Shown: piece by piece, positions 1 through 7,169 of the stretch | Position numbering within the stretch: position 1 is the stretch's first letter | How the letters are laid out: every line of letters starts with the position of its first letter | Assembly (NCBI GenBank): GCA_027023115.1 | Contig: JALVWZ010000018.1 | Coordinates: forward strand, 1-19,404 | Direction: 5' to 3' | DNA from: Thermaceae bacterium | Lineage (GTDB): Bacteria; Deinococcota; Deinococci; Deinococcales; Marinithermaceae | Length of the DNA stretch: 19,404 nt | Program-made: the position numbers and the translations under genes | Notes under the pieces: model-generated | Database searches by the model: none | Told to the model about the DNA's origin: nothing | The model's input: the letters and a program-made list of their open reading frames with translations, nothing else

Positions 1-609
1 GAGCGGCCTTTGCGAAACCTCGCCGTCCGAGAAGGCCGCTTCACGACCAGGCTCGCGGGCCAGGCCGCACTCGACGATTACTGGCTGACCCATCACCGGA
101 TCTTTGGTAACGCCGGCGTGGAAGTCGGTGCCGCGCTCGCTGGTGATGTGGATCTCCTTGGCTTCGGCCCACAACCGGGCCACCCGCTGGCCCAGGTTCT
201 CCAGCTCTTCGTAGTTGGCGGTGGCGGCCCCCTTCAGGTAGTTGTCAAGCTCACGCATGACCATCGAAAGGGCACGTATCTTTTTCTGTTTGAGCAGCTT
301 GGCCACCTTGCGGGCGTAAGTGGGCGCGCCCGAGGCCTTGGTGACGCCGATGAGAACGTCGGTCGCATCCAACGCCCGCTCGATCGGTTGCGTCAGGTAG
401 GTTGCCCGGTCACGCCCGCGCGTAGGCATCAGCGAAACCGTGTACTCGGCCCCCACCGACTGCACCGCCCCGGCCAGCGCCAGGTAGATTTCCATTTCCG
501 TTTCCGGGTCGGCAACGATCAAAACATTTTCGCCCGGCTGCACATCCACGTGCTGCCGGACGATCCGGTGAGCCAGGTCTATCGCGTCTATAATCCGTTG
601 TCGGTTCAT
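1..609 (-). CDS. Aminopeptidase T (M29) / NicX-like metalloenzyme, C-terminus cut off by window edge
   Basis: The first 203 residues are visible, from an ATG preceded by the ribosome site AGGAGGG (614-620); the rest lies beyond the left edge. The N-terminal half is an alpha/beta region with a hydrophobic strand (GENVLIVAD). Near the end come ITSERGTDFHAGV and a DGEVSQRP segment. These resemble the metal-site region shared by thermophilic M29 aminopeptidases and by NicX, the Fe(II) 2,5-dihydroxypyridine 5,6-dioxygenase. The Glu in DGEV matches the position of an M29 metal ligand, but the remaining ligands are off the window, so peptidase and ring-opening dioxygenase cannot be separated. It is divergent from a TAXI-TRAP transporter, so I infer that it processes the imported compound. 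The family call is fairly sure; the reaction is not. Confidence 0.75.
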   Translation of the reverse strand, partial: MNRQRIIDAIDLAHRIVRQHVDVQPGENVLIVADPETEMEIYLALAGAVQSVGAEYTVSLMPTRGRDRATYLTQPIERALDATDVLIGVTKASGAPTYARKVAKLLKQKKIRALSMVMRELDNYLKGAATANYEELENLGQRVARLWAEAKEIHITSERGTDFHAGVTKDPVMGQPVIVECGLAREPGREAAFSDGEVSQRPL

Positions 610-642
610 AAAGCCCTCCTAAGAGGCCCTCAAGATTAACCG

Positions 643-648
643 ATAATA
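643..648 (-). promoter_or_regulatory. Candidate -10 box for the M29/NicX-like gene
   Basis: On the minus strand this reads TATTAT, one mismatch from TATAAT. The predicted start of transcription near 636 leaves a leader of about 27 bases containing the AGGAGGG ribosome site. The sequence 17 bases upstream (TATTTT) is a poor -35 match, so this promoter may need an activator. Confidence 0.45.
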
Positions 649-674
649 TGGCACAACCCGGCCGAAAAATAAAG

Positions 675-687
675 GGGGCTAAGCCCC
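675..687 (-). terminator. Small hairpin with T-rich tract in the divergent intergenic region
   Basis: GGGGC and GCCCC arms are separated by three bases. Read on the minus strand the hairpin is followed by CTTTATTTTTC, the form of a weak intrinsic terminator. It lies between the two divergent genes and could stop leftward transcription from entering the NicX-like gene, or act as an attenuator if that gene starts transcription further right. The rest of 610-787 holds only the two promoters and ribosome sites. Confidence 0.4.
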
Positions 688-715
688 GCTATACAGGCGT
701 TATGAGCCCGCTTGT

Positions 716-745
716 TTGACGCCCAGGCGGGAACGCGGCTAAAGT
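716..745 (+). promoter_or_regulatory. Sigma-70-type promoter for the first TAXI receptor gene
   Basis: TTGACG (716-721) and TAAAGT (740-745) are separated by 18 bases. The -35 box matches 5 of 6 consensus bases and the -10 box 4 of 6. Transcription would start near 752, giving a leader of about 36 bases with the ribosome site AGGAGG at 776-781. The same hexamers with identical spacing precede the second receptor gene, which strengthens the call. Confidence 0.6.
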
Positions 746-787
746 GAGCACTAGTTACGCTGCACACGACGCATCAGGAGGTCGGCA

Positions 788-1774
788 ATGAAGAAAGTTA
801 GCTTGGTTCTCACGGCTCTACTGGGGCTGACGCTAATGGCGCTGGCGCCCGCCAAGACGTTCATCACCATCGGCTCCGGCGGCTACACAGGCACTTATTA
901 CCCGGTAGCGGTCGGCATCGCCCAAATCATAAACAGCAATATGCGTGACGTGCGCGCCAACGCCATCTCCACCGGCGGCTCGCTGTTCAATGTCATCGCC
1001 ATCGAAACCGGTAATCAGCAGCTTGCGATGGCGCAAAACGATACCTGCTACTACGCTTATACCGGTACAGTGATCGAAAAGGTAATTGGCAAGCCCACCA
1101 AGCGGCTGCGGGGAATCGCATCCCTTTATCCGCAGCCGATCCACATCATAGCCCGCCGCGATTCCAAGATTCGATCTGTTGCTGATATGCGCGGCCGCAA
1201 AATCTACGTCGGCGATATCGGTTCGGGAACTGAGCAAAGCACCAAGCTTATCTTCAAGGCCTACGGAATGAGTTTCAAAGACCTTGCAGAGGCAGTCCAT
1301 GGTAAGGCCGGCCAAGCAGTGCAGATGCTCGTCAATGGCGACATCGATGCGATGTTCTTCTCGGCGGCCGTCGGTTCCAGCGCCTTCGTACAGGCAGCCG
1401 AAAAGGGTGACGTGATCTTCCTATCGATAGACCAAGAACACCTGGACAAGCTGCAGAGAAACTACCCTTTTTATTCAGAACTGACCGTCCCCGCTGGGAC
1501 GTATCCCAAACAGAAACAACCTTTCACCTCGGTAGCGGTTCACTCTCTGCTAGTCACATCGGTCGACCTATCCGAGGACCTTGTCTACCGCATCGCCAAG
1601 CTTCTCTTCGTCGATAAGATTAAGGACTTCAAAAGCATCAAGCCGGTGCTCAAGCAATACTTCGACGTCCACAAGGCCCTCGAGGGCATGCCTATTCCCA
1701 TTCACAAGGGCGCCGCTAAACTATACCGGGAGCTGCACATCAAAATTCCAGCCCGTGTAGTACCAATAGACTGA
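788..1774 (+). CDS. TRAP transporter TAXI-family solute-binding protein (receptor 1)
   Basis: A 328-residue exported receptor that delivers its ligand to a TRAP permease driven by an ion gradient. Residues 1 to about 22 form a Sec signal peptide (KK, hydrophobic core, ending near APAK). The mature protein begins KTFITIGSGG.TGTYYPV, the TAXI hallmark, followed by STGGS, AMAQND and YVGDIGSGTEQSTK, which form the ligand cleft in this family. Length is typical. The ATG is fixed by AGGAGG six bases upstream. It is clearly a paralogue of the next gene, with about half the residues identical by eye, but uses more A/T-ending codons. Known TAXI ligands include glutamate and 2-oxoglutarate; the ligand here cannot be read from sequence. 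Confidence 0.93.
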   Translation: MKKVSLVLTALLGLTLMALAPAKTFITIGSGGYTGTYYPVAVGIAQIINSNMRDVRANAISTGGSLFNVIAIETGNQQLAMAQNDTCYYAYTGTVIEKVIGKPTKRLRGIASLYPQPIHIIARRDSKIRSVADMRGRKIYVGDIGSGTEQSTKLIFKAYGMSFKDLAEAVHGKAGQAVQMLVNGDIDAMFFSAAVGSSAFVQAAEKGDVIFLSIDQEHLDKLQRNYPFYSELTVPAGTYPKQKQPFTSVAVHSLLVTSVDLSEDLVYRIAKLLFVDKIKDFKSIKPVLKQYFDVHKALEGMPIPIHKGAAKLYRELHIKIPARVVPID

Positions 1775-1787
1775 CCACCTGTATTTA

Positions 1788-1819
1788 AATGCGGCCCCGG
1801 CCTTCGCCGGGGCCGCATT
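1788..1819 (+). terminator. 14-bp stem-loop after receptor gene 1
   Basis: AATGCGGCCCCGGC pairs perfectly with GCCGGGGCCGCATT around a CTTC loop, 13 bases after the stop codon. Only a short pyrimidine-rich tail (CTCATTCC) follows rather than a U run, so it may stop only part of transcription, or protect the 3' end of the receptor mRNA. Confidence 0.7.
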
Positions 1820-1853
1820 CTCATTCCAGGAGGCCCGGAGGAAACCTTTCGCA

Positions 1854-1937
1854 ATGGCATTGTTTACGCTAGACAAGAGAGTGGCGTCATTGACGATTCC
1901 GGCGAATGCGCGATAAAGTGTGTATTGGCAATGCCAT
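1854..1937. repeat. Inverted pair of CAATGCCAT words around the receptor 2 promoter
   Basis: CAATGCCAT occurs at 1929-1937 on the plus strand and at 1854-1862 on the minus strand. Each copy lies within a short palindrome (CAATG-G-CATTG at 1852-1862 and TGGCA-A-TGCCA at 1926-1936). They sit on either side of the -35/-10 pair, with centres about 75 bases apart. This geometry would suit two operators for one regulator, but nine bases is short and no regulator gene is nearby. Confidence 0.35.
1890..1919 (+). promoter_or_regulatory. Sigma-70-type promoter for the second TAXI receptor gene
   Basis: TTGACG (1890-1895), 18 bases, TAAAGT (1914-1919): the same hexamers and spacing as the promoter of receptor gene 1. 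Transcription would begin near 1926, exactly at the TGGCA-A-TGCCA palindrome. The leader ends with AAGGAGG (1949-1955). The remainder of 1775-1962 holds only the hairpin and the repeat described separately. Confidence 0.6.
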
Positions 1938-1962
1938 GAACTATGCCTAAGGAGGTTGGAAG

Positions 1963-2949
1963 ATGAAAAAAAGCTATATCCTGGCAATCCTTTTGGGTCT
2001 CGCACTAAGCTTCGGTGCGTCGGCCAAGACATTCCTGACCATTGGCTCCGGCTCGATGACTGGCGTTTACTACCCGGTCGCGAGCGGCATCGCGAAGATT
2101 ATCAACGAGAACCTGGGCAGCCAGGGCATTCGCGCCAACGCCCGCTCCACCGGCGGCTCCGCCTACAACGTCAAGGCCATCGACAAGGGGCAACTGCAAG
2201 CGGCCCTGGCCCAGAACGACGTAATCTACTTCGCCTACAATGGCCTCACCGAGACCTTCCAGGGCAAGCCGGTAAAGAGCATCCGCGGAATCGCCACCCT
2301 CTACCCCGAGTTCCTGCACATCCTGGCGGGCGCCGACTCCGGCATCCACACCCTTGCCGACCTTAAGGGCAAGAAGGTTTACGTAGGTGACATCGGCTCC
2401 GGCGTCGAGCAGACCACCAAGCGCGTCTTCGAAGCCGCCGGCATGACCTTCGACGACCTCGCCCAGGCCGTGCACGGTAAGCCTGGCCAGGCCATCCAGC
2501 TCCTCCAGGACGGCAAGATCGACGCTATGTTCTACGTGGTCGGCGCCAAGTCAGCCGCCATGCAGCAGGCGACCGAGATTGCCAAGGCCTACTTTGTTGA
2601 GCTGCCGCTCGACATCATCGCCAAGTTGACCGCCAAGTACCCCTACTACACCCAGATCATCATTCCGCCCAACACCTACAAGGGCCAGAACCTCTCCGTA
2701 GCCACCATAGGCGTGATGGCGACCTTCATCGTCCGCCAGGACGTTCCCGAAGACGTCGTTTACAAGATCGCCAAGCTCCTCTTCCAGGACAAGGTGGACA
2801 CCTTCAAGAAGATTCACCCGGCCCTGGGCACCTTCTTCAAGACCAGCAACGCCCTCAAGGGCATGACCATCCCGCTGCACCCGGGCGCTGCCAAGTTCTT
2901 CAAGGAGATTGGCGTATCCATCCCCAAGCTCGCCCAGCCAGTCAAGTAA
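1963..2949 (+). CDS. TRAP transporter TAXI-family solute-binding protein (receptor 2)
   Basis: A 328-residue exported receptor with a signal peptide to about residue 21 (cleavage near GASA-K). The mature start is KTFLTIGSGSMTGVYYPV, with STGGS, ALAQND and YVGDIGSGVEQTTK at the same places as in the first receptor. The ATG is set by GGAGG at 1951-1955, seven bases upstream. Its codons strongly prefer C or G at the third position (AAC, ATC, AAG), more than its paralogue, as expected for a highly expressed gene. It lies directly before the permease gene and is probably the main partner; the first receptor may add a second substrate. A tandem duplication followed by divergence explains the pair. 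Confidence 0.94.
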   Translation: MKKSYILAILLGLALSFGASAKTFLTIGSGSMTGVYYPVASGIAKIINENLGSQGIRANARSTGGSAYNVKAIDKGQLQAALAQNDVIYFAYNGLTETFQGKPVKSIRGIATLYPEFLHILAGADSGIHTLADLKGKKVYVGDIGSGVEQTTKRVFEAAGMTFDDLAQAVHGKPGQAIQLLQDGKIDAMFYVVGAKSAAMQQATEIAKAYFVELPLDIIAKLTAKYPYYTQIIIPPNTYKGQNLSVATIGVMATFIVRQDVPEDVVYKIAKLLFQDKVDTFKKIHPALGTFFKTSNALKGMTIPLHPGAAKFFKEIGVSIPKLAQPVK

Positions 2950-2976
2950 TCACGTCCTAGAAGAAATGAACGGATA

Positions 2977-3006
2977 GATGAGCCCGGCCACTTGGCCGGG
3001 CTCATC
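2977..3006 (+). terminator. 13-bp stem-loop between receptor 2 and the permease gene
   Basis: GATGAGCCCGGCC pairs perfectly with GGCCGGGCTCATC around a four-base loop. No U run follows. Since no convincing promoter lies between it and the permease start at 3043, it is probably a partial terminator or an mRNA-stabilising structure that keeps receptor levels above permease levels. Confidence 0.65.
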
Positions 3007-3042
3007 TCATGTAAACTCTATTAGAAGAAAGGGGGAGACTTC

Positions 3043-5478
3043 GTGAGCAAAGAAGAAGTGGAGAAGAACGATTCCTCCCGCATACCAGACATAGACGCCG
3101 AGCAGTTGATGGTGGAAACCGAGTACGGCGGCCGCGATCCTATCAAGTGGCAAAAGGTCCTTATCTTCCTTATCGCGGTCACTTGGTCGATCTTCCAACT
3201 GTTTGCCTCCTGGCTCGGCAAGATAGACCCGATGGTCTTGCGGGCAGTGCACCTTGCCTTCGCCTTCGCCATTGCGTTCTTGGCCTACCAATCCAAGAAT
3301 GCCCGTCGCGACGTTTGGCTGTTCCTGATTGGCCTCGGCTATGCCCTCTACTTTATGATTGGGCAAAAGATAAACCTGGGTGTATTCCAGGTGGGCCAGT
3401 ATGACGTAAGCGTCAACTTGCTAGTGATTATGGCGCTGGTTATTGCGGCCGGGCTGGTAATCGCGCCGCGAGTACCCATCAAAGGCCCCACCAAGTACAT
3501 CCCCTGGTACGACTGGCTAATACTGGCTGCCGGTCTGGCGGGGGCGCTGGCCATCCCGATCTTTTTGGAGCAGATCATCGTTTACCAGGGCGGCGTACCC
3601 ACCACCCGCGACATCGTTCTGGGAACTCTGACCCTCTTCGTGCTAACCATTGCCGGTCTGCGCGTGGTCGGTCCGGCGCTAATGTCTATCGCCTGGTTGA
3701 TGATTCTCTACGCCATGACCGGTCCGGCCGGCATCATCAAGATCCAGCTGCCTGATATCCTCTACCTGCACAACGGCGCCACCTGGGACAACATCATGCA
3801 GCAGCTCTACCTCACCGACCAGGGCTTTTGGGGCGTACCGCTTGGAGTTTCGGCAACCTTCGTCTACCTCTTCGTGCTCTTCGGCGCCCTGCTCGACAAA
3901 GCCGGCGCCGGCAAATACCTGGTGGACCTGGCCTACGCCGGCCTAGGCTCTTACCGCGGCGGTCCGGCCAAGGCGGCGGTGATCGCCAGCATGCTTACCG
4001 GCATCATTTCCGGCTCGTCCATCGCCAACGTGGTAACCACCGGCACCTTTACCATTCCGCTGATGAAGCGGGTGGGCTATCCGCCCGAAAAGGCAGGCGC
4101 TACGGAGGTCGCCTCGTCGGTCAACGGCCAGTTGATGCCCCCGGTGATGGGCGCCGCGGCTTTCATTATGGCCGACTTCCTGCAGATGCCCTACTCCAAG
4201 CTGATCATCTATGCCTTCATACCAGCAGTGCTCACCTATTTCGGCCTCTTCTTAGTGGTCCACCTGGAAGCGGTCAAGTTGGGCCTCAAGGGCCTTCCCA
4301 AGAGCGAGCTGCCGCCCTTCAAAGACACCCTGGTTTCGGGCCTGCACTACTTGATGCCGATAGTCTGGCTACTTTACGAACTGGTAGCCTTGCAGCACAC
4401 GCCCTCGCGCTCAGCGCTCAACGCGATGTTCTTGTTGATGACGTTGATGTTCTTCCAGTTCGCATTGCGCAACAAGGGGCACCTGCTAATCGCCTCGACG
4501 ATAACCTTCGTTTTGGCGTTCGCCCTATATCAGTTTGGTGTGCCCGGTCTGCAAAACCATCAACTCATGATTACGAAGGGTGTTTTTATCGAATTCAAAC
4601 ACCTCGACGTAATGTACACATCGATATTGGTACTGGTGGTTGGCATAATCATGGTGGCTTTCACCGGTAGCAAACTGGGCATCCCCCTAGCCGAGTCTCT
4701 CAAGCTCTTCATAACCGACGTTCTCGAGGGCCTGGAGGCCGCTGGCCGCAACATGAGCACCATTGCCGTAGCCACCGCCGCCGCCGGCATAATCGTGGGC
4801 ATGGTGGCCATTACCAACGTCGGCTACGGCCTGACCCAGATCGTCGAAAGCATATCGGGCGGCAACTTGCTCATTGCTCTCTTCATCACCATGCTTGCCT
4901 CGCTGCTCCTCGGTTTGGGCTTGCCAACGACGGCCAACTACATCGTCATGGCCTCGCTGGTAGCGCCGGTACTGCGGACCATTGCCGAGCACCACGGCCT
5001 GGACGTGCCGCTGGTGGCCATTCACCTCTTCGTCTTCTACTTCGGCATCCTGGCGGACGATACGCCACCAGTAGGTCTGGCGGCATACGCAGCCGCAGCC
5101 ATAGCCCGCAGCGACCCGGTCAAGACCGGCTTCCAGGGCTTTGGCTACGACATGCGCACCGCTTTGCTGCCATACGTTTTCATCTTCTATCCGCAGCTCC
5201 TGCTGCTCAAGCTGAGCAGTCCGCTAGAGGGCATTTGGGTAGTCCTCACCGGCTTTATCGGGATGACCTTCTTCGTAATCGGTAACCAGGGTTACATGCT
5301 GACGCGCATGCAGGGAATAATCGGCTGGACAGCCCGCATCGCCATGATGGTGGCCGGTTACCTGCTACTGACCACTCCGCTCGTCAACGACGCCATCGGT
5401 ATTGCCGTTTTCGTTGCCGTCTACCTCTGGCAGATGTGGGAACGCTCGCGCCAGCAGGCGGCGGTAGCCACCGCCTAA
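3043..5478 (+). CDS. TRAP transporter fused permease (4TM-12TM, DctQM-type, TAXI class)
   Basis: An 811-residue inner-membrane protein that joins the small (DctQ-like) and large (DctM-like) TRAP subunits in one chain, the usual form for TAXI systems. Residues 1 to about 45 are hydrophilic and cytoplasmic; many hydrophobic helices follow. Family landmarks are GSSIANVVTTGTFTIPLM near 322, NGQLMPPVMGAAAF near 365, GLGLPTTANYIV near 622 and FGILADDTPPVGLAAYA near 666, the last two in the transport domain. Translation starts at GTG 3043, six bases after GGGGGAG. It is the only permease in the window and must serve both upstream receptors. Membrane topology was judged by eye. Confidence 0.95.
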   Translation: MSKEEVEKNDSSRIPDIDAEQLMVETEYGGRDPIKWQKVLIFLIAVTWSIFQLFASWLGKIDPMVLRAVHLAFAFAIAFLAYQSKNARRDVWLFLIGLGYALYFMIGQKINLGVFQVGQYDVSVNLLVIMALVIAAGLVIAPRVPIKGPTKYIPWYDWLILAAGLAGALAIPIFLEQIIVYQGGVPTTRDIVLGTLTLFVLTIAGLRVVGPALMSIAWLMILYAMTGPAGIIKIQLPDILYLHNGATWDNIMQQLYLTDQGFWGVPLGVSATFVYLFVLFGALLDKAGAGKYLVDLAYAGLGSYRGGPAKAAVIASMLTGIISGSSIANVVTTGTFTIPLMKRVGYPPEKAGATEVASSVNGQLMPPVMGAAAFIMADFLQMPYSKLIIYAFIPAVLTYFGLFLVVHLEAVKLGLKGLPKSELPPFKDTLVSGLHYLMPIVWLLYELVALQHTPSRSALNAMFLLMTLMFFQFALRNKGHLLIASTITFVLAFALYQFGVPGLQNHQLMITKGVFIEFKHLDVMYTSILVLVVGIIMVAFTGSKLGIPLAESLKLFITDVLEGLEAAGRNMSTIAVATAAAGIIVGMVAITNVGYGLTQIVESISGGNLLIALFITMLASLLLGLGLPTTANYIVMASLVAPVLRTIAEHHGLDVPLVAIHLFVFYFGILADDTPPVGLAAYAAAAIARSDPVKTGFQGFGYDMRTALLPYVFIFYPQLLLLKLSSPLEGIWVVLTGFIGMTFFVIGNQGYMLTRMQGIIGWTARIAMMVAGYLLLTTPLVNDAIGIAVFVAVYLWQMWERSRQQAAVATA

Positions 5479-5495
5479 CCTCCCAAGCATCGTCT

Positions 5496-5522
5496 GCGGG
5501 CGCCTCTTCTGGGGGCGCCCGC
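5496..5522 (+). terminator. Terminator after the TRAP permease gene
   Basis: GCGGGCGCC and GGCGCCCGC form a 9-bp stem with a nine-base loop that may be shortened by extra pairs. The following GCCTTGTTCT is moderately T-rich. It separates the TRAP unit from the next gene, whose -10 box begins ten bases later. Confidence 0.65.
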
Positions 5523-5531
5523 GCCTTGTTC

Positions 5532-5537
5532 TATGAT
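5532..5537 (+). promoter_or_regulatory. -10 box of a leaderless promoter for the VOC gene
   Basis: TATGAT ends eight bases before the ATG at 5546, so transcription would start at or next to the start codon. No proper ribosome site precedes the ATG (GGAAG is only three bases away), which supports leaderless translation. No clear -35 box is seen. Confidence 0.5.
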
Positions 5538-5545
5538 GGAAGCGG

Positions 5546-6157
5546 ATGCGACTGGTGGCCGTTTCCCTCACCAGCTCCGACGCCCGTGGCGACGTCGGTT
5601 TTTTTCAGGTGCTCGGCTACTCGCTTTGCGAACTGGAAGCCGAACACGCCCGCCTGGTGCCGGCCCGGGGACCGGAGCTGTGGATAGCGGAAGGGGAAGA
5701 TACCAGCCTCGAGGCGGTTCTTGCCGGTACGGGGCCGCTACAGGACGCCGAGGGAAACCCGCTGGCCTACGCGCCGCCGCCGCAACCAGCCACCACCCGC
5801 GGCCAGGCGCAGGTGCTGGGTCCGGTCTACCCGGTGGTGGACCCGCCCACCAGCGTTACCTGGTACGAAAAACAACTGGGTTTGCGGGAAGTGTTTAGCG
5901 ACGAAGTCACCCAATGGACCGAGCTGGCGGACGAAGCCGGGAAGAGGCTGGTGTTGGCCTTTTCACCGGAGCTGGACACGCCCGCCATGCTGGCGCTGAC
6001 CGTGCGCGACGCGGCCGCCGAGGTGGAGCGGCTACGCGAGTTCGACCTGCAACCAGCCTGGACGCGCTCAGTCCCCTGGGGAAAGCTGGCCGCCTACGCC
6101 TCCCCCGGCGGTCTGCCGCTATTGCTGGTGGAGCGGGCTAGTAGTAGTAACGATTGA
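5546..6157 (+). CDS. Two-domain VOC (glyoxalase/bleomycin-resistance fold) protein
   Basis: A 203-residue soluble protein made of two VOC-like halves, about 1-60 and 90-195, joined by a Pro/Ala-rich linker (YAPPPQPATT). The second half shows the usual pattern: PVVDPPTSVTWYEKQLGLREV, a strand pair, then YASPGGLPLLLVE. VOC metalloenzymes normally have a His in the first strand of a module and a Glu in the last; the Glu of LLLVE is present but the first-strand His is absent from both halves, so metal-dependent catalysis is doubtful and a binding role is possible. The first half is shortened. The 3' end overlaps the end of mltG on the other strand by 20 bases. Substrate unknown. Confidence 0.7.
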   Translation: MRLVAVSLTSSDARGDVGFFQVLGYSLCELEAEHARLVPARGPELWIAEGEDTSLEAVLAGTGPLQDAEGNPLAYAPPPQPATTRGQAQVLGPVYPVVDPPTSVTWYEKQLGLREVFSDEVTQWTELADEAGKRLVLAFSPELDTPAMLALTVRDAAAEVERLREFDLQPAWTRSVPWGKLAAYASPGGLPLLLVERASSSND

Positions 6158-7169
6158 GCTTGCGCAGGTGCTCGCTGAAGGTGCTGCTCAGGTAGAGCTT
6201 GCCGTGAGCGTGGAAGAAGTAGAAGTTGGGCAGGCCGTTTTTCCCGCTGCGCACGGGGTGCAGGACCGCCGCCAGCGCTTCGGAGCCCGGGTTGCAGATT
6301 GGGCCCGGCGGCAAACCCGGGTGGAGGTAGGTGTTGTAGGGCGAGTCGACGCTAAAGTCGCCCGCGGCCCTGTCCAGCTCGGGCAGTTTCTTGCCGAGGG
6401 CGTAGGCCACGGTGGGGTCTGACTGCAGGGGCATGTCGGCCTCGAGCCGGTTCAGGAAGACGCCGGCGATGAGCGGCATCTCCGCGGCGCTGCCGGCTTC
6501 GGCCTGGACTATGGAGGCCAGCGTAACCCAGCCGTGAATGCTCAGGCCCAGCTCCTCAGCCGCCGCTACCCGCTCGGGAGTAACCTCGCGGTCGAAACGG
6601 CGCAGCATGACGGTTACGATCAGGGCCGGGTCGGCTCCTTTTGGCAGGTCGTAGGTGTCGGGAAACAAGTAGCCTTCCAGCGTCGGGCCGGCGACGTACT
6701 TGGGCGTCCACTCCGCCGGCGGGTGGCGCACGATTTGCAAAAAGCCGGCGCCGTCAAAGCCGGCCTGGTCCAGGCGGGCCGCGTAGTCTACCGCCCGCCA
6801 GCCCTCCGGGAAGACCAGCCGCACCATCACCTGCTTGCCGCTGCCGGTAAGGTCGCGCAGGATGGCGGCGGCGCCTTTGCCCTCGAGTTTGTAGTATCCG
6901 CTCTGCAACTTGCCGGCCAGACCACGCCAGCGGGCATAGAGGGCGAAGGTGCGCCCCGAGCGAACCAGTTTGTTTTCTTCCAGCACCCGGCCGACGGTCT
7001 GCGCTCCGGCCCCGTCCGGGATCTGGACGATGGCGCTGGCTCCGGTGGGACCCAGCAGCCAGGAAACCCACCAAGCCGCCGCGCCCGCCGCCACCAGCAG
7101 CAAAAGAGGCAGTAAGAGCCAGAGCCGGCGCGGCCGCCTGGGCGTGATGTCCGGGGCTTTTTCACTCAC
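6138..7169 (-). CDS. mltG: Endolytic murein transglycosylase
   Basis: A 343-residue single-pass membrane enzyme that cuts nascent peptidoglycan strands and helps set glycan length. A basic N-terminus (TPRRPRR) is followed by one membrane helix at about 14-40. A LysM-like region and the YceG catalytic domain follow outside the membrane. The motif LASIVQAEAG carries the likely catalytic Glu224, followed by FLNRLEADMPLQSDPTVAYALG and SPYNTYLHPGLPPGPICNPG, all typical of the family. In many homologues the motif reads ASIVEKE, so Gln replaces the first, non-catalytic Glu. The GTG start is chosen because it overlaps the end of yqgF by eight bases (translational coupling); an upstream in-frame start would lie inside yqgF. 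Confidence 0.92.
   Translation of the reverse strand: MSEKAPDITPRRPRRLWLLLPLLLLVAAGAAAWWVSWLLGPTGASAIVQIPDGAGAQTVGRVLEENKLVRSGRTFALYARWRGLAGKLQSGYYKLEGKGAAAILRDLTGSGKQVMVRLVFPEGWRAVDYAARLDQAGFDGAGFLQIVRHPPAEWTPKYVAGPTLEGYLFPDTYDLPKGADPALIVTVMLRRFDREVTPERVAAAEELGLSIHGWVTLASIVQAEAGSAAEMPLIAGVFLNRLEADMPLQSDPTVAYALGKKLPELDRAAGDFSVDSPYNTYLHPGLPPGPICNPGSEALAAVLHPVRSGKNGLPNFYFFHAHGKLYLSSTFSEHLRKLNRYYY

Noticed and set aside
1854..1916. A 20-codon open frame (MALFTLDKR...) with GGAGG upstream
   Set aside because: It ends inside the receptor 2 promoter and upstream of its predicted transcript start, so it is not a leader peptide of that mRNA; spacing to GGAGG is long (12 bases).
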